From positions 2,356,001 to 2,420,000 of the forward strand of contig NZ_RAPS01000001.1 of the NCBI RefSeq assembly GCF_003610255.1: a stretch of 64,000 nt of DNA. Direction: 5' to 3'. Shown piece after piece: positions 50,556-58,719 of the stretch. The translations under genes were made by a program, and so were the position numbers. Below the pieces are notes generated by a model. That model did no database searches and was not told the origin of the DNA. It saw only the letters and a program-made list of their open reading frames with translations. Source of the stretch: Streptomyces sp. TLI_171. Its GTDB lineage: Bacteria > Actinomycetota > Actinomycetes > Streptomycetales > Streptomycetaceae. How positions within the stretch are numbered: position 1 is the stretch's first letter; the number at the start of each line of letters is the position of its first letter.

Positions 50556-50579
50556 CCCGCCCCGGCCGCTGATGCCCCG

Positions 50580-51167
50580 TCAGCCCGCGATCGCCCGGAA
50601 CAGGCTGTAGGCGGCCAGCACGATCATCGCCAGCGCGGCGATCCGCACCACCACCTTCATCGGCACGTGCTGCAGCAGCTTCTGCCCGCCGACGACGGCG
50701 ATCCCGCCGACCGCGCACAGCGCCAGCCACGCACCCAGGCCGACCGCCACCGGGTCGTCGTACTTGGCGGCCAGGTTCGCCGTCATGATCTGGGTGAGGT
50801 CCCCGAACTCGGCCACCGCGACGATCACGAAGCTGGTGCCCGCCACCTTCCAGAACGAGTCGTCGGCGGGCTCCCGGCCCTCGGCGCCGTCGTCCTCGTC
50901 GTCCTGGTGCCAGAGCAGCATGGCCGCGCCGACCAGGAACAGCAGCCCGGTGATGCCCTCCACCCAGCGGTGCGGCAGCAGCGCCAGCAGCCGGCCGGCC
51001 ACCAGCGCGATGCCGACCTGCAGGGCGAACGCGGCGGCGATGCCGGTGAACACGTACGCCGCCCGGTACTTGGTGCCGAGGACCAGACTGGCCAGCGCGG
51101 TCTTGTCGGGCAGTTCGGCGAGGAACACGATGCCGAAGGTCAGCGCGGCGACGGTCAGGCTGTTCAT
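50580..51167 (-). CDS. TMEM165/GDT1 family Mn2+/Ca2+ transporter
   Basis: 195 residues, six membrane helices in two inverted halves. The duplicated family motif ExGDK(T/S) is present as ELPDKT (E19-T23 region) and EFGDLT; the first has Pro for Gly and the second Leu for Lys, variations seen in actinobacteria. A His/Asp-rich loop (WHQDDEDDGAEG) joins the halves. Bacterial members such as Mnx export manganese. No yybP-ykoY riboswitch fits in the 53 bases upstream. Confidence 0.9.
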   Translation of the reverse strand: MNSLTVAALTFGIVFLAELPDKTALASLVLGTKYRAAYVFTGIAAAFALQVGIALVAGRLLALLPHRWVEGITGLLFLVGAAMLLWHQDDEDDGAEGREPADDSFWKVAGTSFVIVAVAEFGDLTQIMTANLAAKYDDPVAVGLGAWLALCAVGGIAVVGGQKLLQHVPMKVVVRIAALAMIVLAAYSLFRAIAG

Positions 51168-51220
51168 CGGGTGCGGGGTCTCTCCGTCTCGGGCGGCCGG
51201 GGCCGGGAACTCACAGGGCG

Positions 51221-52813
51221 TCAGATCCAGCTGGTGAACCACATCCGGGCCCGCCACTCGGACATCGGGATCACCTCCGCCGTGTACAGCGGGTGGAAGA
51301 ACGCGAAGCAGCCGACGACCGCCAGCACGATCAGCCCCGCCCCGGCCGCGCCCCAGGCCCGCCGGCGCGGCGCGCACCCCTCGGGGCCGAGCATCGCGCC
51401 CAGCATCTGCGCCACCGCCAGGCACAGGAACGGCACCAGCAGCACCATGTAGAACGAGAAGATCGTCCGGTGCTGGTACTGGAACCAGGGCAGGTAGATC
51501 CCGACCACCCCGGCCAGCACCGCACCGGAGCGCCAGTCCCGCCGGAAGAACCACCGGTACAGCGCGTACGCCAGTGCGAAGCACCCCGACCACCACAGGA
51601 GGGGCGTGCCCAGCGCCAGGATCTGGCTCGCGCAGCCCTCCGCCGAGGTGCAGCCGCGCTGCCCGTCCGGCACCTGCTCCCAGTACATCGACACCGGCCG
51701 GCCCTGCACCAGCCAGCTCCACGGGTTCGACTGGTAGGTGTGCGGGGACGCCAGACCGGTGTTGAAGTCGTACATCTGCGCGTGGTAGTGCCACAGGCTG
51801 CGCAGCGGCGCCGGCACCCAGCTCATCGACACCTGCGGCAGCGGGATGTCGACCAGCGGGGTCCGCGGGGGCGACAGCCCGGCCCGACCGTCCGCCCACT
51901 GCCGGTCGTAGCCGCCGCCGGTCGCGAACCAGCCGCTCCACGAGGCGACGTACACCACCAGCGCGCTGCCCACCATGGACAGCGCGGCCGGCCACAGGTC
52001 CCGGCGCAGCGTCGACCGCCCCGGCCGGTACGCGCCCGCCGCCCGCCGGCCCGCCCGGTCCCACAGCAGGGTGAGCACCGTGAACACGGCCAGCACCTGC
52101 AGGCCGTTCCACTTCACCGCGCAGGCGGCGCCGAGCAGCACCCCCGCCCCGAGCCGCCACGGGCGCAGGCCCAGCCGCACCTCGTCGGCGGCCCGGCCGC
52201 CCTCGGCCCAGGCGGCGCGCAGCAGGTCACGCGTCCGGTCGCGGTCCACCAGCAGGCAGCCGAACGCCGCCAGCACGAAGAACGCCGAGACGCCGTCCAG
52301 CAGCCCGACCCGGCTCATCACGAACTGCAGGCCGTCGACGCCCATCAGCAGCGCCGCGACGCACCCCAGCAGCGTGCTGCGGAACAGCCGCCGGCCGATC
52401 CGTGCCAGCATCAGCACGCCGAGCGTGCCCAGCACGGCCACCATGATCCGCCAGCCGAACGGGTGCAGGCCCCAGAAGTGCTCGCCCAGGCCGATCACCC
52501 ACTTGCCCAGCGGCGGGTGCGCGACGAACGCGGGCGCCTGGCTGAGCGGGATCACCTGCGGCACCCCGAGGATCAGCTGGTTCGCGTTGTCCGGCCACAC
52601 CGACTCGTAGCCCTGCTGCCACAGCGACCACGCGTCCTTCGGGTAGTACGTCTCGTCGAAGACGAACGCGTTCGGGTACGGCAGGTCCCACAGCCGCAGC
52701 AGTCCGGCGAACGCCGCCACCCCGACCGGCCCCCACCACCGGAACCGGTCCGCCCGCGGCACCGCCCGGCGTCCTGCCTCCTGCCGCCGCTCCTCCCGCA
52801 CCGCGAGCGCCAT
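51221..52813 (-). CDS. pmt: Protein O-mannosyltransferase (PMT, GT39)
   Basis: 530 residues with about 11 membrane helices. The catalytic first loop holds FVFDETYYPKDAW (the DE pair) and AHPPLGKWVIGLG; the C-terminal membrane portion ends in WFTSWI. In Streptomyces Pmt mannosylates exported proteins from polyprenyl phosphomannose and is needed for phage phiC31 infection in S. coelicolor. Start at ATG 52813 (MALAVREE) is the most likely; an ATG at 52861 would add 16 residues. Divergent from the MerR-clamp gene, sharing a 157-base region. Confidence 0.92.
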   Translation of the reverse strand: MALAVREERRQEAGRRAVPRADRFRWWGPVGVAAFAGLLRLWDLPYPNAFVFDETYYPKDAWSLWQQGYESVWPDNANQLILGVPQVIPLSQAPAFVAHPPLGKWVIGLGEHFWGLHPFGWRIMVAVLGTLGVLMLARIGRRLFRSTLLGCVAALLMGVDGLQFVMSRVGLLDGVSAFFVLAAFGCLLVDRDRTRDLLRAAWAEGGRAADEVRLGLRPWRLGAGVLLGAACAVKWNGLQVLAVFTVLTLLWDRAGRRAAGAYRPGRSTLRRDLWPAALSMVGSALVVYVASWSGWFATGGGYDRQWADGRAGLSPPRTPLVDIPLPQVSMSWVPAPLRSLWHYHAQMYDFNTGLASPHTYQSNPWSWLVQGRPVSMYWEQVPDGQRGCTSAEGCASQILALGTPLLWWSGCFALAYALYRWFFRRDWRSGAVLAGVVGIYLPWFQYQHRTIFSFYMVLLVPFLCLAVAQMLGAMLGPEGCAPRRRAWGAAGAGLIVLAVVGCFAFFHPLYTAEVIPMSEWRARMWFTSWI

Positions 52814-52920
52814 ACCCTCCCCGTCCGCCGCAAACTGACGACTTGTCCGCAATGTCCGCATCCTAGCCTGTGACGGGGACGGGACGGCCGACCCGGGGCG
52901 CAGCGCCCCGGCGGCTACGG

Positions 52921-52951
52921 TTGACCCTCGACCAGGTCGAGGGGACAGGGT
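52921..52951 (+). promoter_or_regulatory. MerR-type promoter/operator with 19-bp spacer
   Basis: -35 TTGACC (52921-52926), a 19-base spacer, -10 CAGGGT (52946-52951). The spacer carries a perfect 7-1-7 inverted repeat CTCGACC-A-GGTCGAG (52927-52941). An over-long spacer with an internal palindrome is the hallmark of promoters untwisted by MerR proteins, and the gene that follows encodes one, so autoregulation is expected. Start of transcription would be near 52958. Confidence 0.85.
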
Positions 52952-52970
52952 CAACCACGTGGAGAGCACC

Positions 52971-54002
52971 ATGCGCAGCATCGGCGAGACGGCCCGGGCC
53001 AGCGGCCTGGGCGTGAGCGCGCTGCGGTTCTACGACGGTGCGGGCGTGTTCGTCCCGGCCGCGGTGGACCCGCGGACCGGGTACCGCTGGTACGCGGAGG
53101 AGCAGCTGCCGGACGCCCGGCTGCTGGCCCGCCTGCGCCGGGTCGGCCTGCCGCTGGCCGGGATCACCAGGGTGCTGACCGGCAGCCCGGCCGAGGCCCG
53201 CGCCGAGCTGGACGCGCACCTGCGCCGGCTGGAGGACGGCCTGTCCGATGCCCGCCGCGAGCTCTCCACCATCCGTTCCCTGCTCGACACCCGGGAGTTC
53301 CCCATGCCCCAGACCCGTCTGACCGTTCCCGCCGCGCAGCTCGCGGCCGCCCTGGACGCGGTGCGTTTCGCCGCCCCGGCCGACTCCTCGCTGCCCGCCG
53401 TCTCCGGGATCTTCCTTGACGCGGAGGACGGCGTGCTGCACCTGGTCGCCACCGACCGCTACCGGCTGGCGGTCGCCGACTGCCCGGCGTCGCTCGACGG
53501 CCCGGCCGTCTCGGCGCTGCTGCCGACCGCCCTGGCGGACGCCGCCCGGGCCCTGCTGGCGGACGCCGAGGAGGCCGAGCTGGTCCTGGACGGGGCGCAC
53601 TTCACCGTCCGCGCGGCCGGCCGCGAGCTCTCCGGCGAGCGCGCCGACCACGACTTCCCTGACTACCGCCGCCTCGTCCGGCTGGAGCCCACCCACCGAC
53701 TGTCCCTGACGGCCGATCAGCTGCACGCCATGCTGGCGGCCGCCGCCCCCGACACCGCGACCCGGTCCGCGGACGGCGTGGACTTCCCGGTCACCGTCCT
53801 CACCGCGACCGCCGACGACGCCCTCCCCGGCGCCGCCCCCGCCGCCGACCTGCTGGTCCGCGTCAATCGCGACTTCCTCCTGCAGGCCGCCGGCACCGCC
53901 GACCAGCTGGTCCTCGAACTCGGCGGCCCGATCGGCCCGCTGGCCATCCGCTTCCCCTCCCGCGCGGACACCTTCTCGCTCCTGATGCCGATCGCCCGCT
54001 GA
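52971..54002 (+). CDS. MerR-type regulator fused to sliding-clamp (DnaN) domains II-III
   Basis: 343 residues. Residues 1-70 form a MerR winged helix (MRSIGETARASGLGVSALRFYD, split here as in the family N-terminus), about 75-112 a dimerisation helix. From about 116 the protein aligns with E. coli DnaN domains II and III: LVATDRYRLAV (T161-V168) with VATDGHRLAV, HDFPDYRRLV (P230) with GRFPDYRRVL, and a C-terminal LMPIAR with VMPMRL. These are the parts that build the client-peptide pocket of the clamp; domain I is missing, so it cannot form a normal ring. The effector domain therefore could sense a clamp ligand. ATG 52971 has GGAG upstream; GTG 52959 coincides with the predicted transcript start and could give a leaderless, four-residue-longer protein. 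Confidence 0.9.
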   Translation: MRSIGETARASGLGVSALRFYDGAGVFVPAAVDPRTGYRWYAEEQLPDARLLARLRRVGLPLAGITRVLTGSPAEARAELDAHLRRLEDGLSDARRELSTIRSLLDTREFPMPQTRLTVPAAQLAAALDAVRFAAPADSSLPAVSGIFLDAEDGVLHLVATDRYRLAVADCPASLDGPAVSALLPTALADAARALLADAEEAELVLDGAHFTVRAAGRELSGERADHDFPDYRRLVRLEPTHRLSLTADQLHAMLAAAAPDTATRSADGVDFPVTVLTATADDALPGAAPAADLLVRVNRDFLLQAAGTADQLVLELGGPIGPLAIRFPSRADTFSLLMPIAR

Positions 54003-54050
54003 CCCCCGCCGGGTGCGGACGGGTGCGGACGGGCGGGTACGGTCGGCGCC

Positions 54051-54596
54051 ATGACCGCCGTCGACTGGGCCTCCGTCCGCACCCGCGTCTCGACCCTCGC
54101 GGCGCACGACCCAGACGGCCCGTGCCCGGTGAGCCCGCCGCTCGCGGAGGAGCGGGTGGCGGAGGCGGAGGGCCGGCTCGGTTTCACCTTTCCCGCCGAG
54201 TACCGGGCGTACCTGCGGCAGGTCAGCGCGGGCGGCTGGTTCGTCGACGAGTTGCGGTGCACCGAGCGGGGCTGGGGCTGGCGGAGCCCGGTGGCGCCGG
54301 TGCCGGGTCTGGCGTTCCTGGCGGCCCGCGGCGAGGGCTGCGCCGTGGGCCTGGCGGTGGCCGGGCCGGCCCGCGGCACCATGTGGATGGACAACCGCGC
54401 CCTCCACCCGGAGCCCTGGCCGCTGCTGACGGAGGACGGCCGGCCGGCGACCTTCGGCGAGTGGCTGGTGGACTGGCTGGACCACCGGGAACCGCTGATC
54501 GGCGCCACCCGCGAGCAGCACGGCCAGGTCATGTACTGCTGGCTGATGGGCGTGGAGACCCCGATCGACTGGTGCCCGCCGCCGACCGGCCGTTGA
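54051..54596 (+). CDS. SMI1/KNR4 (SUKH) family protein
   Basis: 181 residues. SUKH-fold blocks EAEGRLGFTFPAEYRAYLRQVSAGGW near the N-terminus and TFGEWLVDWLDH near the C-terminus. SUKH proteins are often immunity proteins against contact-dependent or polymorphic toxins, but no toxin gene is adjacent; free-standing copies are frequent in Streptomyces. Follows the MerR-clamp gene by 48 bases and may be co-transcribed with it. Confidence 0.85.
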   Translation: MTAVDWASVRTRVSTLAAHDPDGPCPVSPPLAEERVAEAEGRLGFTFPAEYRAYLRQVSAGGWFVDELRCTERGWGWRSPVAPVPGLAFLAARGEGCAVGLAVAGPARGTMWMDNRALHPEPWPLLTEDGRPATFGEWLVDWLDHREPLIGATREQHGQVMYCWLMGVETPIDWCPPPTGR

Positions 54597-54600
54597 CCCG

Positions 54601-55878
54601 TCAGGCCGCGGCCTGCAGCTCCGCCAGCTCGCGCTGCGGCACCGCCAGCACCCGCACGTTGTCCTGGGCGGGCGTCAGGTGCTCGCGCAGCCGGACGGCC
54701 AGGGCGACGATCAGCAGGGTGCAGAGCGCCATCGCGGCGAGGTAGAGCGGCCAGGTGCCGGAGCCGACCAGCAGGACGCCGACGGCGGGGCCGACGGCGA
54801 CGGCGGTCTGCTTCACCAGGGCGTAGCCGGAGTTGTAGGTGCCGAGCAGGCGGGCGGGCGCGAGGTCGGCGACGATCGGGCCCATGGTGGGGGCGAGCAG
54901 GGACTCGCCGACGCCGAAGAGGGCGTAGACCGCGACGATGGCGACCGTGGCGGCCATCGCGTCGGTGCGGATCAGGCCGGCCACCAGGGCCATGCCCCAG
55001 GCGGCGAGCCAGACCAGGCCGGCGGCGGCCATCGCGGTGGTGCGGCGGCGGCGCTCGGTGATCCGGACGACGAACATCTGCAGCAGCACGATGGTCAGCG
55101 CGTTGGCGCCGATGGCCAGGCCCAGGGTGGCGGGCGCGGTGCCGACGGTGTCGGTGGCGAACGCGGCGACGCCGGACTCGAACTGGCCGTAGCAGGTGAA
55201 GAAGATCAGCCCGGCGAGCAGGCAGAGCCGCAGCATGGCCTTGTCGGCGACCAGGGTCCGCAACCCGCCGCCGTTCGCCGCGGCGCCGCCGGCCGGGTTC
55301 GGCTCGACGGCCTCGACGGGCATCTTGGCGGTGCCGGTGACGGCGGCCAGCCCGAGGAAGGTCAGCGCCTCGATGGTGAACAGCCGGGTGAGGCTGGCCG
55401 GGTCGGCGGTGTCGACGATCTGGCCGCCGACCAGGGCGCCGATGCCCATGCCCAGGTTGACCAGGGTGAACTGGAGCGCGAAGGCGCGGGACCGCTCGGC
55501 GCGGCCGGTGCAGCGGACGATCATCGTGGCGAGCGCGGGCTGGCAGGTGGTGACGCCGGCGCCGAACAGGAAGGAGGACACCAGCAGCCCGGGCGTGCTC
55601 ACGGCCTGCCCGAACGCGAACGCACCGGCGGCGGCCATCGCCGTGCCCGCCAGCAGCACCGGCCGCGGTCCGTACCGGTCGATGCCGCGGCCGGTGAACG
55701 GCAGCACGGCGAGCGCGGCCAGCGCGAACACGGTGAACACCGCGCCGGCCGCCGCGGAGCCCAGCCCTCGTACCTGGTCCACGTACACGAACATGTACGG
55801 CAAGGTGAAGCCGCTGCCGAAGGCGCTGAGCGCGTTGCCGATCTGGACGCGGCGCAGCCGGCCGCCCCACTCCTTCAC
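54601..55878 (-). CDS. MFS transporter (12-helix, DHA1-like)
   Basis: 425 residues, GTG start, 12 membrane helices in two halves joined by a Gly/Asn-rich loop. Motif-A-like GRGIDRYGPRPV between helices 2 and 3. Resembles MdtH/tetracycline-type drug antiporters. Divergent from a MarR regulator with an AT-rich inverted-repeat operator between them, the usual arrangement for inducible efflux. Confidence 0.9.
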   Translation of the reverse strand: MKEWGGRLRRVQIGNALSAFGSGFTLPYMFVYVDQVRGLGSAAAGAVFTVFALAALAVLPFTGRGIDRYGPRPVLLAGTAMAAAGAFAFGQAVSTPGLLVSSFLFGAGVTTCQPALATMIVRCTGRAERSRAFALQFTLVNLGMGIGALVGGQIVDTADPASLTRLFTIEALTFLGLAAVTGTAKMPVEAVEPNPAGGAAANGGGLRTLVADKAMLRLCLLAGLIFFTCYGQFESGVAAFATDTVGTAPATLGLAIGANALTIVLLQMFVVRITERRRRTTAMAAAGLVWLAAWGMALVAGLIRTDAMAATVAIVAVYALFGVGESLLAPTMGPIVADLAPARLLGTYNSGYALVKQTAVAVGPAVGVLLVGSGTWPLYLAAMALCTLLIVALAVRLREHLTPAQDNVRVLAVPQRELAELQAAA

Positions 55879-55901
55879 TGCACACCCCTCTTCTTTACTC
55901 C

Positions 55902-55927
55902 GTAAGATTTCAGACCTAAAGTCTTAC
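55902..55927. promoter_or_regulatory. Predicted MarR operator
   Basis: GTAAGA-N14-TCTTAC inverted repeat in an AT-rich 109-base gap between the MFS and MarR starts. Additional half-like sites CCTTACGG and GGCTTAAC lie just downstream at about 55936-55958, so the regulator may bind two sites and control both genes. Confidence 0.65.
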
Positions 55928-55987
55928 CATCGAAACCTTACGGCGTCAAAGGCTTAACAGCTGCACCTTGCGTGGGAGAATGCACCC

Positions 55988-56551
55988 ATGAGCGCACGCA
56001 GAGCGGAGCCCCAGACCGCCACCGAACTCGGCATCGCCGAACAGGTGGCCGTCTACCAGCGGGAATTCCCCACCGTGGACCCGCAGGTGGAGACCATCGT
56101 CTCCACCCTGTCCCGACTGGCCCGCCGGATGAACGTGGCGTACAGCCGCCAACTGGCCACCCTCGGCATCACCTCCGCCGAGTGGGAGGTGCTCAAGGCG
56201 CTGGTGATCTCCGGCAGTCCGTACCGGCTGGGCCCGGGCGAGCTGGCCAAGCGGCTCGGGCTGACCCCGGCCGCGATGACCCACCGGATCGACCGGATGG
56301 TCACCGAGGGCCTGGTCACCCGGGATCGCGACGAGGCCAACCGGGTCCGGGTGATCATCGAGCTCACCGCGGAGGGCCGCGACAAGTGGCTGGAGCTGAT
56401 GCGGATGGCCGCCGTCTTCGAGGCCGACCTGCTGCAGGACGTGGCCGCCGAGGTCCGCCCGGAGCTGTCCGCGACGCTGACCCGGATGCTGCGCCGGATC
56501 GAGGAGTCCCAGCCGGACGCCCTCGGCCGCACCGACGACCTGACCTGCTGA
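55988..56551 (+). CDS. MarR-family transcriptional regulator
   Basis: 187 residues. Winged helix at about 55-125 with ITSAEWEVLKALV, LAKRLGLTPAAMTHRIDRMVTEGLVTR and the wing RDRDEANRVRVIIELT. The N-terminal 30 residues are an extension. Likely a repressor of the divergent MFS exporter that responds to a phenolic or drug ligand. Followed by a hairpin terminator. Confidence 0.9.
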   Translation: MSARRAEPQTATELGIAEQVAVYQREFPTVDPQVETIVSTLSRLARRMNVAYSRQLATLGITSAEWEVLKALVISGSPYRLGPGELAKRLGLTPAAMTHRIDRMVTEGLVTRDRDEANRVRVIIELTAEGRDKWLELMRMAAVFEADLLQDVAAEVRPELSATLTRMLRRIEESQPDALGRTDDLTC

Positions 56552-56572
56552 CCGGCCGCCGGCAACGCGAAC

Positions 56573-56608
56573 GAGGGGCGCGCGGAGATCTCTCTCCTCG
56601 CGCCCCTC
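56573..56608. terminator. Terminator between marR and chitinase
   Basis: GAGGGGCGCG-(C)-GGAGA and TCTCC-(T)-CGCGCCCCTC pair around a short loop. It serves the converging MarR and chitinase genes. Confidence 0.75.
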
Positions 56609-56635
56609 GCGGGGTTCAGCTCAGTCGATCAGTGG

Positions 56636-58450
56636 TCAGCAGGCACCGTTGTCGGCCCAGACGCCCCACTGGCCGCTCAGGGTCGGGTCCTCGTTGGTGG
56701 TCCACCACTTGTTGGTCCAGTAGTGGCCCTTCCAGGAGACCTTGGTCGGGGTGGCGTAGATGGCCGCCGCGCTCCAGCTCGGGGCGCCGGTGCAGGTGCC
56801 GGTCGAGGCGGACGCGGACGGGCTGGCCGACTGCGAGGCCGAGGCCGACGCCGACGGGCTGGCGGAGTGCGAGGCCGAGGCCGACGCGGACGGGCTGGCC
56901 GACTGCGAGACCGAGGCCGACGGGCTGGCCGACTGGGTCGGGGCCGGGCAGCTCGCGGCGGAGCCGTTGGTGGCGGTCACCATCTTGTCGAACAGCGCGG
57001 TCTGGGTGCCCAGGTCGTACATCGAGAAGGCGAACGAGCCGCCGAGGCCGTTGCAGTGCGCGTAGTCCAGCTTGGCCTGGATCGACTGGGCGTTCTCGCC
57101 GGACCAGAAGGTGGTGCCGTCGTAGAAGTAGGCGGCCTTGGCGACGTCGTCCCAGTAGGTGTAGGACGGGTTGTCGACGAAGCCGTTCAGCTCCTTGAAC
57201 ATCCGGATGCCGTTGACGTTGCCGGACATGGCGGCGCCGGTGGCCGGGCCGGTCGCGGGCTGGAACAGACCGTGGTTGCTGCCGGCGGTGACGCCGGTCC
57301 AGCCGCGGTAGTAGAACGGCACGCCGACGTTGATCTTCTTCGCCGGGAAGCCGCCGGGGATGCCGTACTGCGGGTCACCCACGGTGTAGGCCTTGATGGC
57401 GCTGTCCACCGAGTACTTGCCGTTGCCGCCGGGGACCGGGGTCATCGGGTCGTTCGGGTTGGTGTAGATCGGCGCCTGGTGGTTGGTCGGGCCCTGGGCC
57501 TCCCAACCGCCGTGCATGTCGTAGGTCATGATGTCCAGGAACGTGAGGTACTGACCGATCTTGTCGGTCTCCACGTTCTTGATCTTGTCCTGGCCGGCGC
57601 CGACCGCGGCGGTCAGGCCGTAGGTCTTGCCGTCCGCGGAGCCCTGGGTGTTGAGCTGGCTGCGGAACTCGGCGAGCAGCGCGGTGAAGTTCTGCTTGTC
57701 CGCCGCGGCCGCGTGGTTGCCGGTGTGGCCGCCGCCGCCCGGGTACTCCCAGTCGAGGTCGAAGCCGTCGAAGATGCCGGCCGCGGTGCCGGGGCCGCCG
57801 TAGCCGCCCTGGGAGGGCAGGTTGCCCTTGAGGAACATGTCGACGCAGGAGGACACGAACTTCTTCCGCGCGGTGTCCGAGGCGGCCACGTCGGAGAAGT
57901 ACTTCGAGTAGGTCCAGCCGCCGATGGACAGCAGCACCTTGAGGTTCGGGTTCTTCGCCTTCAGCTTCTTCAGCTGGTTGAAGTTGCCGACGATCGGCTG
58001 GTTCCAGGTGTCCGCGACGCCGTCCACCGAGGTGTTGGTGTCGAAGGTCTTCTGGTAGTCGGCGAAGGAGTCGCCCGCACCGTCGCCCGCGTTCGGGTCG
58101 TCCTCGTTCTGCGAGGCGGCCTTGTTGGCCTCGAAGCAGGTGAGGTTGGTGGGGTCGATGTTCGCGAAGTCGTAGATGAGGTAGTCGAGCTTGGACGCCG
58201 CGCCCGTGTCCTGCATCGTCTTCAGGTAGTAGGCGTTGCTGTAGATCGACCACTGGTCGAAGTACGCGACCTTGATGCCGCCGCTGGTGGCCGGGGCGCC
58301 GGTCGAGTTGGTGGCGGCCGCCTGGGCGGTGCTGCCGGTCAGGGCCAGGGTGCCGCCGAGCAGCAGGGAGGCGGCGGTGCCGGCCGCGAGCGCGGCCCAG
58401 CTCTTCGGCCGCCGCCGCGCGGGCGACTGGGTGGAAACGGAACGAAGCAT
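56636..58450 (-). CDS. Secreted GH18 chitinase with C-terminal CBM5/12
   Basis: 604 residues. Signal peptide with twin-Arg-like RRRPKSW (1-46, cleavage near AQA), GH18 catalytic domain (about 55-480) with the DxxDxDxE motif in FDGFDLDWEYPG, a Ser/Ala/Pro repeat linker (about 495-545), and a chitin-binding CBM5/12 of about 45 residues rich in Trp (SWSAAAIYATPTKVSWKG, HYWTNKWW). It hydrolyses chitin outside the cell. Conserved LLSIGGWTYSKYF supports the ChiC/ChiA-type Streptomyces group. A GGAGT site precedes the ATG. Two chitin-type operator elements lie upstream. Confidence 0.95.
   Translation of the reverse strand: MLRSVSTQSPARRRPKSWAALAAGTAASLLLGGTLALTGSTAQAAATNSTGAPATSGGIKVAYFDQWSIYSNAYYLKTMQDTGAASKLDYLIYDFANIDPTNLTCFEANKAASQNEDDPNAGDGAGDSFADYQKTFDTNTSVDGVADTWNQPIVGNFNQLKKLKAKNPNLKVLLSIGGWTYSKYFSDVAASDTARKKFVSSCVDMFLKGNLPSQGGYGGPGTAAGIFDGFDLDWEYPGGGGHTGNHAAAADKQNFTALLAEFRSQLNTQGSADGKTYGLTAAVGAGQDKIKNVETDKIGQYLTFLDIMTYDMHGGWEAQGPTNHQAPIYTNPNDPMTPVPGGNGKYSVDSAIKAYTVGDPQYGIPGGFPAKKINVGVPFYYRGWTGVTAGSNHGLFQPATGPATGAAMSGNVNGIRMFKELNGFVDNPSYTYWDDVAKAAYFYDGTTFWSGENAQSIQAKLDYAHCNGLGGSFAFSMYDLGTQTALFDKMVTATNGSAASCPAPTQSASPSASVSQSASPSASASASHSASPSASASASQSASPSASASTGTCTGAPSWSAAAIYATPTKVSWKGHYWTNKWWTTNEDPTLSGQWGVWADNGAC
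56803..56940 (-). repeat. 36-bp imperfect tandem repeats coding the chitinase linker
   Basis: About four imperfect units encode SASPSASASASQ/H-type peptides (10 or 12 residues each). A flexible linker between the catalytic and chitin-binding domains, possibly glycosylated in view of the Pmt gene 4 kb away. Confidence 0.8.
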
Positions 58451-58586
58451 GGCTGCGTGACTCCTGGTCGTGGGGGTCCGGTCGTGCCCGGGGGCGTGCA
58501 CCGTGCGAGGTGGGGTCGCACGGCCATGGGCATGACAGGGGAATCGAGCGTTGGCCTGCACAAACTCCAGGTGCGGATAAGCCGAA

Positions 58587-58618
58587 CCGGCGCCGGTGGT
58601 CTACACCACCGGCGCCGG
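58587..58618. terminator. Perfect 14-bp hairpin containing a DasR-like core
   Basis: CCGGCGCCGGTGGT, loop CTAC, ACCACCGGCGCCGG. It lies downstream of the lipoprotein gene on the minus strand and upstream of the chitinase, so it may terminate the former. Its centre TGGTCTACACCA (58597-58608) matches 11 of 12 bases of the DasR core TGGTCTAGACCA, so it could also be an operator. Confidence 0.6.
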
Positions 58619-58649
58619 CCCAGGGGCTCCCTGCACCTGCCAGGTAAAA

Positions 58650-58661
58650 TGGACTAGACCA
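58650..58661 (-). promoter_or_regulatory. Chitin/DasR-type element upstream of the chitinase
   Basis: Minus strand TGGTCTAGTCCA, 11 of 12 bases of TGGTCTAGACCA, 200 bases before the chitinase start. Streptomyces chitinase promoters typically carry TGGTCYAGACC-type repeats that mediate chitin induction and glucose repression, and DasR binds closely related sites. Confidence 0.65.
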
Positions 58662-58719
58662 ACTCGGCCGTCAAGAGCGGGTTCTGACGCTTACGCCGCG
58701 CTTAAGGTTCGGTGTCCGG

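Noticed and set aside
50580..51220. yybP-ykoY manganese riboswitch before the GDT1-type transporter
   Set aside because: Only 53 bases separate it from the pmt stop and the conserved aptamer blocks are absent.
54003..54050. Short GGTGCGGACG repeat before the SUKH gene
   Set aside because: Only two to three degenerate units in GC-rich DNA; no function can be argued.
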